Counted from the stretch's first letter, positions 45,770 to 57,163 are shown. The stretch: DNA of 64,000 nt from Epiperipatus broadwayi (GCA_028023455.1 JAQFVV010000050.1:2560411-2624410); one strand, 5' to 3'. Notes: generated from the sequence alone by a model not told the origin. Translations and numbers: made by a program.

Positions 45770-46760
45770 GCTAAACAGACATTATAATCTTTTTTTAAAT
45801 AATTTATTTTTCTTTATTTTAATAATTAATTTATAACCAGATAATTTAAAATTTATGAATCAATTTTATAAATTTAGATATTTACGAATTAAATGTTATT
45901 CAATGTCAAAAAAAGATGATATAATTATAATTATTTTCTTTAGTACTTAATTTTTTAAATGTCATTAACCAAAGACTGATTAAAAAAATATCAACTCTTA
46001 AGGAACCAACATATATATCAACAACATAGCTTTTTTCTTTCTTCATGCAAATATGAATTGCAATATTTCCTTTGATATCAGTCAGTTGAAATTATGACAG
46101 GAACAGTCGCAGATTGGATATCGTTAGAATTCAGTTATATTGAAGGTGAAATACAATCACTAGAAGATAGTGTTGGAAGACATCAAATATATAATTTCTT
46201 CTAACAATTTTTAGACATAGCCTATAAAGAAATAAGCTTTCTTGTGAAACAAATTATGAGAAAATAATACCCATTGACATAAATTATAAAGTATTGTGCT
46301 AAACAAAATATTAATTGAGTTGTTATCTGGAAATGTAAAGAATATGCAATCTAAAAATCTCTTATAAATTGCTTACTGTCTGATCTACAAGATAAAATGT
46401 GGTTCGGAGTTAATAGCCCATCGGACAACAAAAGAGCCGTGGAAAACTGAAAATCTGACAGTGGATTGATATAAATATGATGTCAAAGAAAATTAATTTA
46501 ATAAGAAAACTTAAGTTTAGCTAATATATAAATAAAGAAATAGAACTGCAAAGAAAAAAAAAACTTGCAAAAGAAAACAATCAAACTAGAAATCTCACAC
46601 AAAGAAAATAGTTATTTTGAGTACTGCCAAAAAATTTTTTTCTCAAAATTAGATCGAATCTCGTAAAAAACAATAAACAAAGATGAAAATGTTAAGACAT
46701 AATATTAAAAAACTCTACCTAAATAATAAAAAATGGTAAAATTTAATTAATATCATAGCC
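45770..46760. other. unassigned AT-rich DNA
   Basis: No convincing frame; a 37-codon frame at 46094-46204 is too short to call. Confidence 0.4.
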
Positions 46761-46772
46761 AACAAAAATATT

Positions 46773-47191
46773 AAAACAGGCAAAACTCACTATATGTATT
46801 GCCACACAGTGCTGAACTGAGTTCAGACCCATATGACTATATAAGCTAATGGGCTTGCATTGAAAACATTAAGGTGTTTTCAGTTGAAGACTCATAGTTT
46901 TGTAGTTAGATGGAAATAAAAGGTGGCTGCTGGAGTGTTGCCTTAGATCCTAAGATCTAGGTGCAGTGCTCTCAGATCTAAGGCTCCTCACTGACGAAGG
47001 CCACAAACCAGAAACTAGTCTGGGGATATTGGATGAGTAGGCACTAGATAGGGATTTTATGCCCAAACCATCTGGCATCCATTAATTACTCTAGCTTGCT
47101 GTGTGTGGCAATATGTATAGTGAGTTTTGCCTGTTTTATAACAGTTATACACAAGCATAAGAAATGGTGGTCATGTGATGTTTATTATTTT
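46773..47191. mobile_element. family A element, asymmetric (mirror of 44838)
   Basis: Left arm only about 45 bp ('aaactcactatatgtattg'), then straight into the inverted long arm. TSD AACAAAAATATT (12 bp, exact) is at 46761-46772 and 47192-47203. Ribozyme at 46976-47034 (plus). It is the mirror image of the copy at 44838-45233, where the left arm is the long one. Confidence 0.85.
46976..47034 (+). ncRNA. type I hammerhead ribozyme, family A subfamily
   Basis: CTGACGA, GAAA, the ACTAGT palindrome and UC intact. Inner stem I is intact. The outer stem has one C-to-T change that still pairs as G.U. One stem II pair is lost (ACC for GCC). Confidence 0.65.
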
Positions 47192-47203
47192 AACAAAAAT
47201 ATT

Positions 47204-47794
47204 TCAGTATGCTAACTTAATTGACAATAGACAATTTAATTTTCAAACTTTTCATTTTCTCTTGTAAGAATTTATATTTTTAGTTTCAATAAATGAAACA
47301 CAGGCCTATTATATACCTGTGTCTATATATGTAATATATAGGGTATATGAGCACAGACTTTCACACGACCCACCATTGGTATGATATTTTTTACATATTT
47401 TTACATGAGAAACTAAACAATATACATATTTAAGAAAATATCTCAGAAAATATTTTTACATAATCAAGAAATGCTTTTATTCAGTATTTACATATATAGT
47501 TGATGAGGTTAAAGATGAAAATAGGCCAATAATATATGGAAATAACCATACTAAGTAAAATTAATATATATGTTTATAGATATATCCACAGTATAAGGGT
47601 AATTTAATAGTTATATAGAAATGCAACATGATTTTCCATATATTTCAAATTTCTTTGTTATGTTCGAAATTAGTTAGTTCAATAGATTGTTTTTTACTTA
47701 TGTCCGTTCTTTGTTCAATTCTCAACCTAATTGTGTACCATATATTTTAGAAGTGTAATAATGTTCAAGGCTAAATGGATTTGTAAGTAATCAT
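47204..47794. other. unassigned, with a family C end
   Basis: About 47300-47385 carries the outer end of family C ('acaggcctattatatacctg', then 'gcacagactttcacacgac'). The rest is featureless. Confidence 0.45.
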
Positions 47795-48195
47795 TAAAAG
47801 CCAGTAAACACTTAGACAATTCCAATATCAATAACAATCAACAATTTCAAACTGTTGTCAAGGCAACCTCCTTTTAACAATAAATGTGGAATTCCACCTT
47901 TATTAATGGTCTAATATACTTACATAGACACTAACAGTTGCAACTTGACCACAGAGATTGAAATTATTAATACAAAGAAGTTTAAATAAACCTCTTTAAA
48001 CAGGTAAATATAACTTGTTCTAAATGCAGAATAATTTCAAGTTGCAACCTTTAGTGTCTATATAAATTATATTGGACCATTAATAAATGTGAGATTCCAA
48101 ATTATTATTGTTAAAAAAATGTTGCCTTGACAACAGTTTGAAATTGTTGTTATTGATATTGGGATTGCCTAAGTGTTGACTAGCTTTTAATGATA
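47795..48195. mobile_element. foldback element, family F
   Basis: Large palindrome centred at about 47995. Arms include ATCATTAAAAGCCAGT with its inverse ACTAGCTTTTAATGAT, 'aatttcaaactgttgtcaag' with its inverse, and 'agacactaacagttgcaact' with its inverse. Arms are about 190 bp. No hammerhead core and no clear TSD. Confidence 0.7.
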
Positions 48196-48199
48196 TCTA

Positions 48200-50420
48200 T
48201 TTTATGTATGCAGGTGATTTCAGGTCATCTACTGTACTAAAAAGAGTTCAGAGGGCTTTAAAATTGTGCTGAACTATGGGAGCTTCCTAGAATACAATAT
48301 TTAAGAAGTTATAAAAATAGATAAATCAATTCTTAGGATCCAGATGGTGCTGAAAATTAAAGAAGAATTTCTATTCCAAAACAAATAAAGTCAATTTGCA
48401 ATAGCCCATATTACTTTATGGTCTGTCCAGAGGAATGAGTAAAAATGATGATTATTGTTCTGGAAATAGAACCATTCCAACAGTATTACTTCATTGAGAT
48501 CATATTTTGAGTAATCAAATTATAAAAGATGATGATGATAGATAGGTCTTTCATTGATGACCAATATTGTATTGAATGAATTTTTGTCATTATGCCTAAA
48601 TATAAAGATGTCAGCAGTAAAAATACTATTGAATCTATTAATTCTTTAGTATATAATGATCAGCACTATATGTATATAGAAACACATACACAGAAGGAAA
48701 TCCATGTCAAATTTTCTTTTACATTTTTCTGTTAATATAAGAAAGAGATTATATATGCATTGACAGATATCTAGTTGGATTGTATTACATACCAATGTAA
48801 CAATAACTTCTCAGTTATTATCTTTAGAGCAGGATTGAATGGATTCCAAAAAAAAAAAAGGATCATTCTTTGAGATAAACCATTCACTACATCACTTGAA
48901 GAAATTAAGGTGATGTTATTAAGATGTTGGAAAGTAGCTTTGAATGTCATATGTTTTTATGATAACAATCCCTACCCATGGCAATCTTTCACTCTATAAA
49001 TCATCTCTTGCCTGACTTTACACGAGATAAAAATTCAAAGAACATTTTACACACACATATATATATAAACAAAAAATCACAACCCCTCCAGCATGAAAAA
49101 ACATAACAAGACAACTATATCTCTCTACTCAAGTGCCATCTATAGGAAGTCTGAATAATGAGTGATTATTACAAACCAATCCAAGGATGTAAATTTAAAG
49201 GCTAAGGATGTACATTTTATATGCATATGGCAGTCAACGGATACTCAAGTTTTTTTTTAGAAGACACTAAAGGACAGATCTGTCCTAGTCTTATATATAA
49301 ATGTTTATCTATATAGAAAGACAGTTAATGTAACAAAGTTAGTTCAGCAAACTGCACAAAAATGTGTTAATGATAGTACAGAAAAAACTAATGACCATTC
49401 CATCACTATACAGTATGTACTGGCATGGTAACACATGGTTTTCAAATAAAAAAATGCATGACTCTATTCAAAAGTGAACAAAAAAAATTGATATTTTATA
49501 TAGTATATCTTACAAGTAGTACAGCAGAGACAGTACTCCATGAGTTACTATATATATATGATTACCTCATGAGTACAATTAGAAATACATGATTTTTATC
49601 AAGGGGGGGAGGTGAAAATCAACATTCTTGAAAAATATTCATTTATGCAAATATATTTAAAAAAATATGCTAACAGAGTATATAATTTAACACATAATTA
49701 AAAAAAAATGTAATTCATTCCTCTATACATTAGAATAGAATTCAGGGTTAACAAAGCATAACACTTAACCATTCTTTTAATAGTCTATCTATCTATAAGC
49801 TTTTAGTTCTCTAGTTCATCAAGTATTTAATTCATGCAATAAACTGAGCTTATTATAATTTTTCTCTTTTAATCAATTTGTTCCTCACAGACTATTTTAA
49901 CAATACTTGGGTCAAGCCAATATCCATGTTCTCTATCAAGATTGTAAATACCAAAATATTTGTACAATTTTAGCTTTCCTATACATAATAAAACATTGCA
50001 CCAATCTTATTTAAATTTGTCTTTATTTCACCATATTATATATAAGAGTACTTCAAATGACTGCACTCCGAAGCATATGTGATGTTAGATTGTTCCATAT
50101 TTTCTAATTTGTCTTTCATGTTATTAATTCATCTGATCAATCTTATATTTTATTATACATGTAACTGAAATTCTATTTCTATCACCTGGCACCCATGGCA
50201 ACAGCATCCGAGCTTTTATTATTATTATTTTTTAGTATATGTTATTTCATTTAAAATGTTTCAATATATATATATAGCATTATTATTAAAACTAGCCCAC
50301 GCCATATTAGAAATATACATTTCCAAGCTCCTTTCTTCTAAAGTTGAGAATTTTCATGAACACACCTAGTAATTCAATGCATTATACTGTAGCATTGACA
50401 TTAAATTTACATAATAAATT
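48200..50420. other. unassigned AT-rich DNA
   Basis: No gene or repeat recognised. Confidence 0.4.
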
Positions 50421-50935
50421 TTAATACATTGCACAGGCTAAAACCTGCATTTACATATGTAATATAGGCGGAATTCGAATTCAGACTTTCACATGACCCA
50501 CTACTCTCAGTGCATCTCATATTGCTGACCCACCTGATCACACACATGTTGAAAAGATAAATAATCACCAATAAACGTATTTCATGCTAAACCAGCAATC
50601 ATCATTTGGTCCAGATTACTATCCTCACACACATATATAATCAGTGCTCAGCTTTATATTAAGATAGCCAATCCTCATACTTTAATGGACAGGCTTCAAA
50701 CTATTCCAACTCACAACTCTTCAGCCTTCCATTTCATTGAAAATCTGATGATGTAATGTTCAAAGCCCTTATGAGTGCCAAGGTTGTCATCCTACCCATG
50801 TTAACATATTAGTCATTCTGACCTCTCATGTACAGATGAATAATCCATTTATACATACATATGTGAGGGATGGGCAGACCTTTTATACACTATTTATATA
50901 AATTAATACATTGCACAGGCTAAAACCTGCATTTA
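50421..50935. mobile_element. family C copy flanked by a 33-bp direct repeat
   Basis: About 50465-50760 matches the left arm of family C ('attcagactttcacatgacc' to 'tactttaatggacaggctt'). The ribozyme core (about 50560-50615, minus) keeps stem II and GAAATACGT but has ATGATGA for CTGATGA. A 33-bp direct repeat containing TACATTGCACAGGCTAAAAC lies at 50421-50453 and 50903-50935; it contains the family C end hairpin, so it is an element terminus more than a simple TSD. Confidence 0.6.
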
Positions 50936-51479
50936 TATATATTTTCACATTTCTAATCCAATTTAATCCTGTTTATTTAATTTCTCAAACTAATTAAGTC
51001 AAGAGCACCTTACAGCTTAAAAGCAAATGTCATCCATGTATTTTACTTACCCAGTATTTCACCAGTTCAATACAGAAACAACCATGCTTCTTTTTCTTTC
51101 TCAACATTAAATTACCAACTACTACATCCTTTTATTTTGCTTGATTTGTTCAATGAAATAATTACTAATTCATTGAGGTGCTGGTAAGTATGTCCTAACA
51201 TAAATAATATTTGGGTTTCTTAGTTTAAATGTACAGGGCTTTATTTTTACACAAAAATAATAAAAAAACATTTTTTTAAAATTGATGCATATTTTTACAT
51301 AATAAATTTATTCCTGTAAAAAATATGGTTAAGGGCATGAAACATCAGCTCCCAAATGAAATAATACAACGTAAATATTGTTGTTTTATTTATTTATTTA
51401 AAATATTACAGATACAATATTTATAATGTTTGATTGAATACTAGTATAATTTATATACCTGGAGTTATGTAATTATATA
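50936..51479. other. unassigned AT-rich DNA
   Basis: Nothing recognised. Confidence 0.4.
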
Positions 51480-51595
51480 AGGGATTTGAACACAGACTTT
51501 CAAATTCCCTTCAGCTATCCGATCTATCTCATACAAATGACACACAGATTGGATAGCTGACGGGAGCTTGAAAGTCTGTGTTCAAGTCCTTTATA
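51480..51595. repeat. minimal family C-end foldback
   Basis: 'gggatttgaacacagacttt' on the left faces 'aaagtctgtgttcaagtcc' on the right with about 65 bp between. It looks like two family C ends joined after deletion of the interior. Confidence 0.6.
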
Positions 51596-51602
51596 TGAGA
51601 TA

Positions 51603-51671
51603 TATTTGTAATTGCAAAGCGGCCACACGGACATAAATCTTAACTCTATTTCCGCTTTGCAATTACAAATA
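51603..51671. repeat. 69-bp hairpin with unusual GC-richer stem
   Basis: TTTGTAATTGCAAAGCGG is followed about 30 bp later by its perfect inverse CCGCTTTGCAATTACAAA. The loop (cacacggacataaatcttaa and so on) is not pairable. No TSD. It could be a tiny MITE or a DNA-binding dyad. Confidence 0.6.
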
Positions 51672-51679
51672 TTTATAAC

Positions 51680-54235
51680 TTATGATTATTTATTACAGAT
51701 ATAATACTTAATAACTTTACTAACTTTAGATTTACATTTAAATTGTTTTTATGTGTGATTTGTGATTGATTATACGCTGGCAATATACAGAGAAACATTC
51801 TCCATAGTTTTTTAACAATGAAGTTCTAAGAATATTTATCAATAATGTTTAAATAATGTATTATTTTAACAAACATTGTTATACATTCTAAATAAAGTTG
51901 CATTAATATTTATTAAAAATTTGTTACAAAATATTTATCTATATATATTCATAAATATACTCTTGATTTAAATGCTATATATATATATTAGAAATATATA
52001 TATATTTTTAATGGAATTAGAAAAAAAAAAACATAGACAGCTAAAGGTCAAAAGATCTAAAAACTCAAAAGAAGGCTAATTGCAAACGTTTTCAAACCCA
52101 GTGCTTCTTTAACACTCTTGCCATAAGTTTTGAAACTTTGAAATAATATGCGCATCCGCAGTCAGTCATTAGTCTTAAAGAATAGTATTTCTTAATAATC
52201 AAAAACAACTTTCTCAAAATGGCATTAGATCGCCATATACATTAAAATTACTTCTTTACATATAACTTATCACATTTTTTTAGAAACAAAATATTTTAGA
52301 AAGTGCGTTTATACATTAACAAATTTTAAAAATATAATAATAACATTGAGACATTAAAGCATATGTGACGAGGTGATACAATAATAAATCATTTTTATAT
52401 TACATATAGAGCAGAAATACAAAAAAAAAAAGATCCTATATATAAATATATATCATAAAATGAATGTGTTGGCATGCTACTATGTGCGGAATTCTGAGAA
52501 ACTATTATATATCTACCTAAAAAAAATACAACCTAGATCAAAATAATGCAGAAAAAATTGTAATTAATAAAAATCATATCAAAGGAAAAGTAAATAAAAA
52601 GTTTGAATTTTCCTTACGAAAGTTGTTGTTATTATTAAATAATCATTACATAAATTAATGCGAAATTTGCTTAAGTTAACATAATTTATACGTATTGTAT
52701 ATGAGTTTAATGTTTTAGTTTAATCTTTTTAGAAAGCTCAGTATTCAAATAAGCACACAGGCTATAATTGTATAACAAGTGCATTCAGTCTCAATATTAA
52801 AATTTAATACAGAATTGATTTCATTTTTTAATGGTTTTGTTTTCTCTCTTAGCATTAGTTGTTTATGCACACACATTATAAACACGTGATGCGTATTTAT
52901 TTATATATGTTTGAGTGTACCAGTTCCACTTGGGAAATTTTTAATTAGCAATTAATCATTTCATTTGATATATTAATTAAATAGCACTTCAGTATGGTCA
53001 TATATATTATATAAGAATTTTAAAATACGCAGTCAGAAGATCCAAATACATTCTTTGTGTACACACGTCTTTCTACAGAGTAAATTTAACTCTTAAAATA
53101 ATTCAGATTATTTTTTAAAAAATAAATTATTTTTTTAAAATGAAAAGATTTTGGATTTCAAAAGAAAAACTTTTTGAATAAAAAAAACTAATTTACTATC
53201 TCAACCTTTCCACCCCCCTCCTTTCATTCGCGTCTTATAAACAATAAGGGATAAACGATGGAGAAAAACTCAATAAAATAATTTGTGCGTGAATAATAAA
53301 TATATTTTTTATTTAAACTAAAGTGTAAAATTCTTCTTTCTTTTTTTTTTATATATATATAAAAAAACTAACTCCAACGATGGCATCAGAATCAAGAAGT
53401 TAGAAGAAGAATAAATTTCGTCTTAAAGTTGATCAGAGTAATGCGTTGCTGCTCGTAACAAAACGTTATCAACTTGGTTGCTAGGAACGATTGTGCTGGG
53501 AAAATGACATTACCTCATTTCAAATATAATCTTTTCTCAGACTTAGTGCCAGCTATCAATTAAATCAAAAAATAAATAATAAATATTAATACAATGTAAC
53601 TTACTTCGAACCATATTATTCAAGAATTCCAATTAAAATGCTTTAAAACTCCAATAATATTTGCACCGCCTGGCGTTGTTAGGCAAGACTGTTTACAGTA
53701 CCCGGCCTAATAAATACCATGGCGACCATCCTCGACACAAAGAGATTTGAAATAATTACAAAAAGAATATTTTTTTACACTTTCTTATATTCTACTTCAA
53801 ACTGTAATCATTGATTTATAAAAATATTTATAGACTACTTTGACATTTTTTATTATTAACGATACTACTACTGTCTGCCATCTATTGGTTATTGATTGCA
53901 ACTAGCTATTAAAAAAGTACGTTTTTCATTTTGTAATTGTTGTATATTGCATTTCATTCTCTGCGTCTTGCAACAATAAATCTTATTTTAATGATGCCTT
54001 ATTGTAAATTAATCAATTATATATATAAAGTTATATTCTTTTTGTATTTTAATTAAAGAAATAACCCTTGGTGCAACTGGATATACGTTAAATTGTTTTT
54101 TTTCCCAATTAGTTTTATTTTATTTGTGCCTATTTACTACAGCTTAATTATTACGTAAAAATATATGTTTTTTTTTTTTTTTTTTGGAAAAACAAGCAAA
54201 CAATCAATAACTTTAATAAAGTGTAAATATTTTTC
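51680..54235. other. unassigned; possible regulatory patch
   Basis: Mostly AT-rich. About 53380-53960 is less monotone, with scattered CG dinucleotides. GTTGCTAGGAAC at 53477-53488 resembles an RFX X-box (inverted half sites GTTGCT and AGGAAC), and ATTGG (inverse CCAAT) occurs near 53885. No exon is evident beside it, so a promoter call is weak. Confidence 0.3.
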
Positions 54236-54239
54236 TCTA

Positions 54240-54350
54240 TTCAATATCATCATCAACCATTACTGATCCACTGTAGGCTGAAGGACTCTCCAAGTTTAAT
54301 CCAGTTTTTTCCATCCACCACTCCATCAAACTACCTTGTCTTATTTATAT
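54240..54350 (-). mobile_element. RTE LINE 3' end, left half of a split copy
   Basis: 'catcatcatcaaccattactgatcc' to 'cttatttat' aligns with the RTE 3' end at 155-265. The alignment resumes at about 56426, on the other side of the PLE palindrome. Confidence 0.65.
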
Positions 54351-54587
54351 ATTGGACTACTCCCAACATTTAATATTAAATACTGAATGTCTTTAGAAAA
54401 AAATAACTTGGATTTAAACAGTACTAGCATGGGAATCTTCTTCAGATGTTGCTGGCCTGGTTAGTGACAGTACTAGCATGGGAATCGAACCTGGACCCTT
54501 AGATTTTTGAGTATTGAATTTTAAGGTAATGCTCTAATTAACTGAGCCATCTTTCCAAAGGCAACAGTCAGTAGGAATTTCATATAC

Positions 54588-55465
54588 TTATCTATATGAT
54601 TTCTCCTGATTTCTCCACTTTTTCCTAAGAGCAAAATTGATTAATGGTTTACAGATATTTTGTATAATCACACTAGGTTGACTTACGGTGTTATTTACCA
54701 TTGTCATAAGAGCAGCTTCTTTGAATTTTCTTTTTTGTACCTTTCCTTTTAATTCAATATTTTTGTATTTTCCCAATTGAACATATTTTCATTAGTACAT
54801 ACATGGTCTGCTACCTGTTTTCTCTCTTCTAATCATCAGTTTGTGTTCTTGTAGTTGTTTTTCAATGGAGCAACTGGTCTCACAAATATACATTCTTCCA
54901 CATTCACATGGTATTTCATAGATACAGTTTTTACTTTTCAGCATTTCAAATTTAGGCTTTGTAAATATTACAATTCCTCATAGTGTGGTATGGCTCTGGA
55001 AAGCTGTTCTGTTATACTGATTGCCAATTTTCCTAATTTGTCTGTTACATGTGGAATGTATGGGTACACTACAGTACCAATGATTGTTTTTTTTTCTTTT
55101 GAACCCTGGTTCTTTTTTTTTTTGTTATCTATTTAAGATTTTCTTAGTAGCACAGCTGCTGGATAACCATTTTTCATAAGTATTTGTTCATATAGATCTG
55201 TTCTTTGTTCAAATCACTGATTCTAATAAATTCCTTTTGCTATGTTCCATACTAATGGTATAATTCCATGTTTTGTGCTTCTGGTGTGATTGGATGAATA
55301 TGCTAAGCATTTTCCTGTATGTGTGAGTTTTTAATAAACTAGTTTCGATTTTACCATGAAGGAGTCTTGTCACAAGAATATCTACGAATGCCAATTTTTG
55401 TTCTTGCTCTGATTCTATTGTAAATTTAATTGAAGAAGGATTTGTTGTCGGTGTGTTTCCAGAAA
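54588..55465 (-). pseudogene. PLE RT-thumb to GIY-YIG fragment (left arm)
   Basis: Minus strand: FTIESEQEQKLAFVDILVTR (about 55440-55380) is the PLE RT thumb entry; it is followed by a region ending in a damaged GIY-YIG ('CKCEGRIYICET'-like, where YIG has become YIC), then KFKEAALMTMVNN and KPLINFALRKKWRNQ. Stops and frame changes occur. The catalytic YVDD part of the RT is absent. Confidence 0.75.
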
Positions 55466-56100
55466 ATTTGTAGTAAAAGAAGTTAGTTCAGAAATCAGAA
55501 ATTTGAAAAAAGAAAAAATCTATGTAGAACAAACTTTTATGGAAAATGGTTATCCATCAGCTGTTGTAAGAAAATCTTAAATAGACAACAAAAAGAAAAA
55601 GAACCATTAAAAAACAATTATTGGTATGGTAATGTATCTATATCTACAAAATCTGCAAACAGTATAACAACAAAACAAGCTATACTACATTATGAGGAAT
55701 TCTAACATTTACAAAGCCTAAACATGAAATGTTGAAAAGTAAAACTTGTATTTATGAAATACCATGTGAGTGTGGAAGGATTGTTGAGACTAGTATACCC
55801 ATTAAAAATCAATTACAAGAGCACAAACTGTTGATTAGTAGAGAGAAAACAAATGTGTCTAAGGTAGCAAACCATGTATGTTCCAATTAACATATGTTCA
55901 ATTGGGAAAATACACAAATATTGGATTGAAAAGAAAAGGTACAAAGAAGAAAATTTAAAGAAGCTGCTCACATGACAATGGAAAATAATCCCATAAGTCA
56001 ACCTAGTTTGACTATACATAATGTATGGAAACCACTAATCAACTTTGCTCTTAAGAAGAAAAGTAGAGAAATCAGGAGTAATCTCATAGATAAATAATGA
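55460..56100 (+). pseudogene. PLE linker to GIY-YIG fragment (right arm)
   Basis: Plus strand: SEIRNLKKEKIYVEQTFMENGYP, then KTCIYEIPCECGR followed by IVETS, which has lost the KYIG core, then EHKLLISREK and AAHMTMENNPISQPS. Multiple stops. Same lineage as 1500-2140. Confidence 0.75.
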
Positions 56101-56120
56101 AATTACTACAGACTGTTGCC

Positions 56121-56290
56121 TTTGACAGGATGGCTCAATTGGTTAGATCATTACTTTAAAATTCAATATGCAAGAATCTAAAGATCCAGGTTCAAATCCC
56201 ATGCTAAGGCTGTCATTGATCAGACCAGCAACATCTGAAGGAGAAAGGAGAATAATACCTCATGAAACATTGTGCATATATTAACCTGTG
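56121..56290 (+). other. PLE tRNA-Leu-like module and eroded hammerhead
   Basis: A box GATGGCTCAATTGG at about 56131, anticodon-loop-like TTTAAAA, long variable arm and a good B box GGTTCAAATCCC near 56190. Just downstream, 56234-56270 has CTGAAGG for CTGAAGA, a weak stem II and GAAACATT, so the ribozyme seen at 2334-2407 is eroded here. Confidence 0.5.
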
Positions 56291-56425
56291 TGCTATGACA
56301 GTCAAATGTAATTGGAATATTTAAATAAAGTTAAATTTTTTTAAAGACATTCAATACTTAATATTAAATGATGGAGATAATACAACATATAAATACAACT
56401 AAAATACATACTTTCAGAAAAATGC

Positions 56426-56520
56426 CTTATTTTATCTATCCATATCATGTGTGGTCTCTTAGGATCCAGTTTAAGATGGCACAGTTCAATTATTTGATCT
56501 TCTAGAAGTTACTTCATGGA
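56426..56520 (-). mobile_element. RTE LINE, right half of the split copy
   Basis: 'cttattttatctatccatat' to 'ggatccagtttaagatgg' continues the RTE alignment that stopped at 54350 (compare 251-340). It establishes that the RTE inserted first and the PLE pair later. Confidence 0.6.
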
Positions 56521-56879
56521 ACAATCACAACCGAGTAGTTTACTAGGACAAATTGCAAACAGATTCTAAAGAATTATTTTCAAATAAACTTGCAATATGT
56601 TTATGTTTTTGTATATTAATGCCAATACATTTTGTGTGATAAAAAGAAATATTATCATTCAACTCACCTTTGACCAAATGTAGTGTAAATAAATCAAGCA
56701 TAAACAGCTGAAAGAGCTAAAACATTACATAACAGTGATCTTAGTTAACAAATCAACCAATCCAGCTTATTGTAACGCATCTGGATGTGATTTTTCCATA
56801 CAGACTTAATTTAATAAAGCTTGTATTTACAAATGTTATATATAGAGATCGCAAAATAAGCTCTTAACATGTTTTGAGA

Positions 56880-56938
56880 ATATCCTCAACCCCAGACCGG
56901 TTTCTGCTTCAGGTGTCATCAGTGAGGTGCCAGGATAT
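56880..56938 (-). ncRNA. type I hammerhead ribozyme, family D
   Basis: 59 nt, same length as family A. Outer stem I ATATCCT with AGGATAT (7 bp); internal loop GGC opposite TG; inner stem I ACCTCA with TGGGGT (6 bp, one G.U); CTGATGA; GAAA; stem III palindrome ACCGGT; cleavage site UC. Stem II in this copy (CACC...AGCA) does not pair well, while the sister at 57164 has TGC/GTA and that at 57553 has GC/GC. Confidence 0.65.
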
Positions 56939-57163
56939 AAGCATTAGATTAAAAATACTAGGACAAGCCCAGCACATTATCTAATGTATAACTATTGAGT
57001 AGAAAATCTGAAATTTTCAGACATCCATGTCTTCCAATCCAGCTATTTAACTCAAATAGCCATATGGGACTGAACTAAGTTCAGATATATCATATATTAA
57101 TAGCTTCAGCAATATAAAATCGCCAAAGCCTTAATAGCAAAAAATAAAATGATAAAAAAATCA

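Larger units (their letters stand above)
54351..56425. mobile_element. Penelope-like element, head-to-head inverted pair (PLE palindrome 2)
   Basis: Left arm (minus) 54351 to about 55465 and right arm (plus) about 55440-56425 are inverted PLE 3' portions of the same lineage as at 1.1-2.6 kb. The left arm reaches further in, to the RT thumb (AFVDILVTRLLHGKIETS, about 55330-55394), then PLE linker, GIY-YIG (about 54850-54960), C-terminal tail (54588-54776) and the tRNA-Leu-like module. The right arm starts near 'ttagttcagaaatcagaaatt' and runs to the 3' end. Insertion lies inside an RTE copy with an approximate TSD CTTATTT(A/T)TAT (54340-54350 and 56426-56435). Inactive. Confidence 0.8.

Noticed and set aside
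5695-48195. Classifying all foldbacks as DNA-transposon MITEs
   Set aside because: Families A, B and the PLE pair have TSDs of variable length (8-17 bp) and truncated ends; A, C and D have hammerheads. Only the small element at 5695 and family F remain compatible with MITEs.
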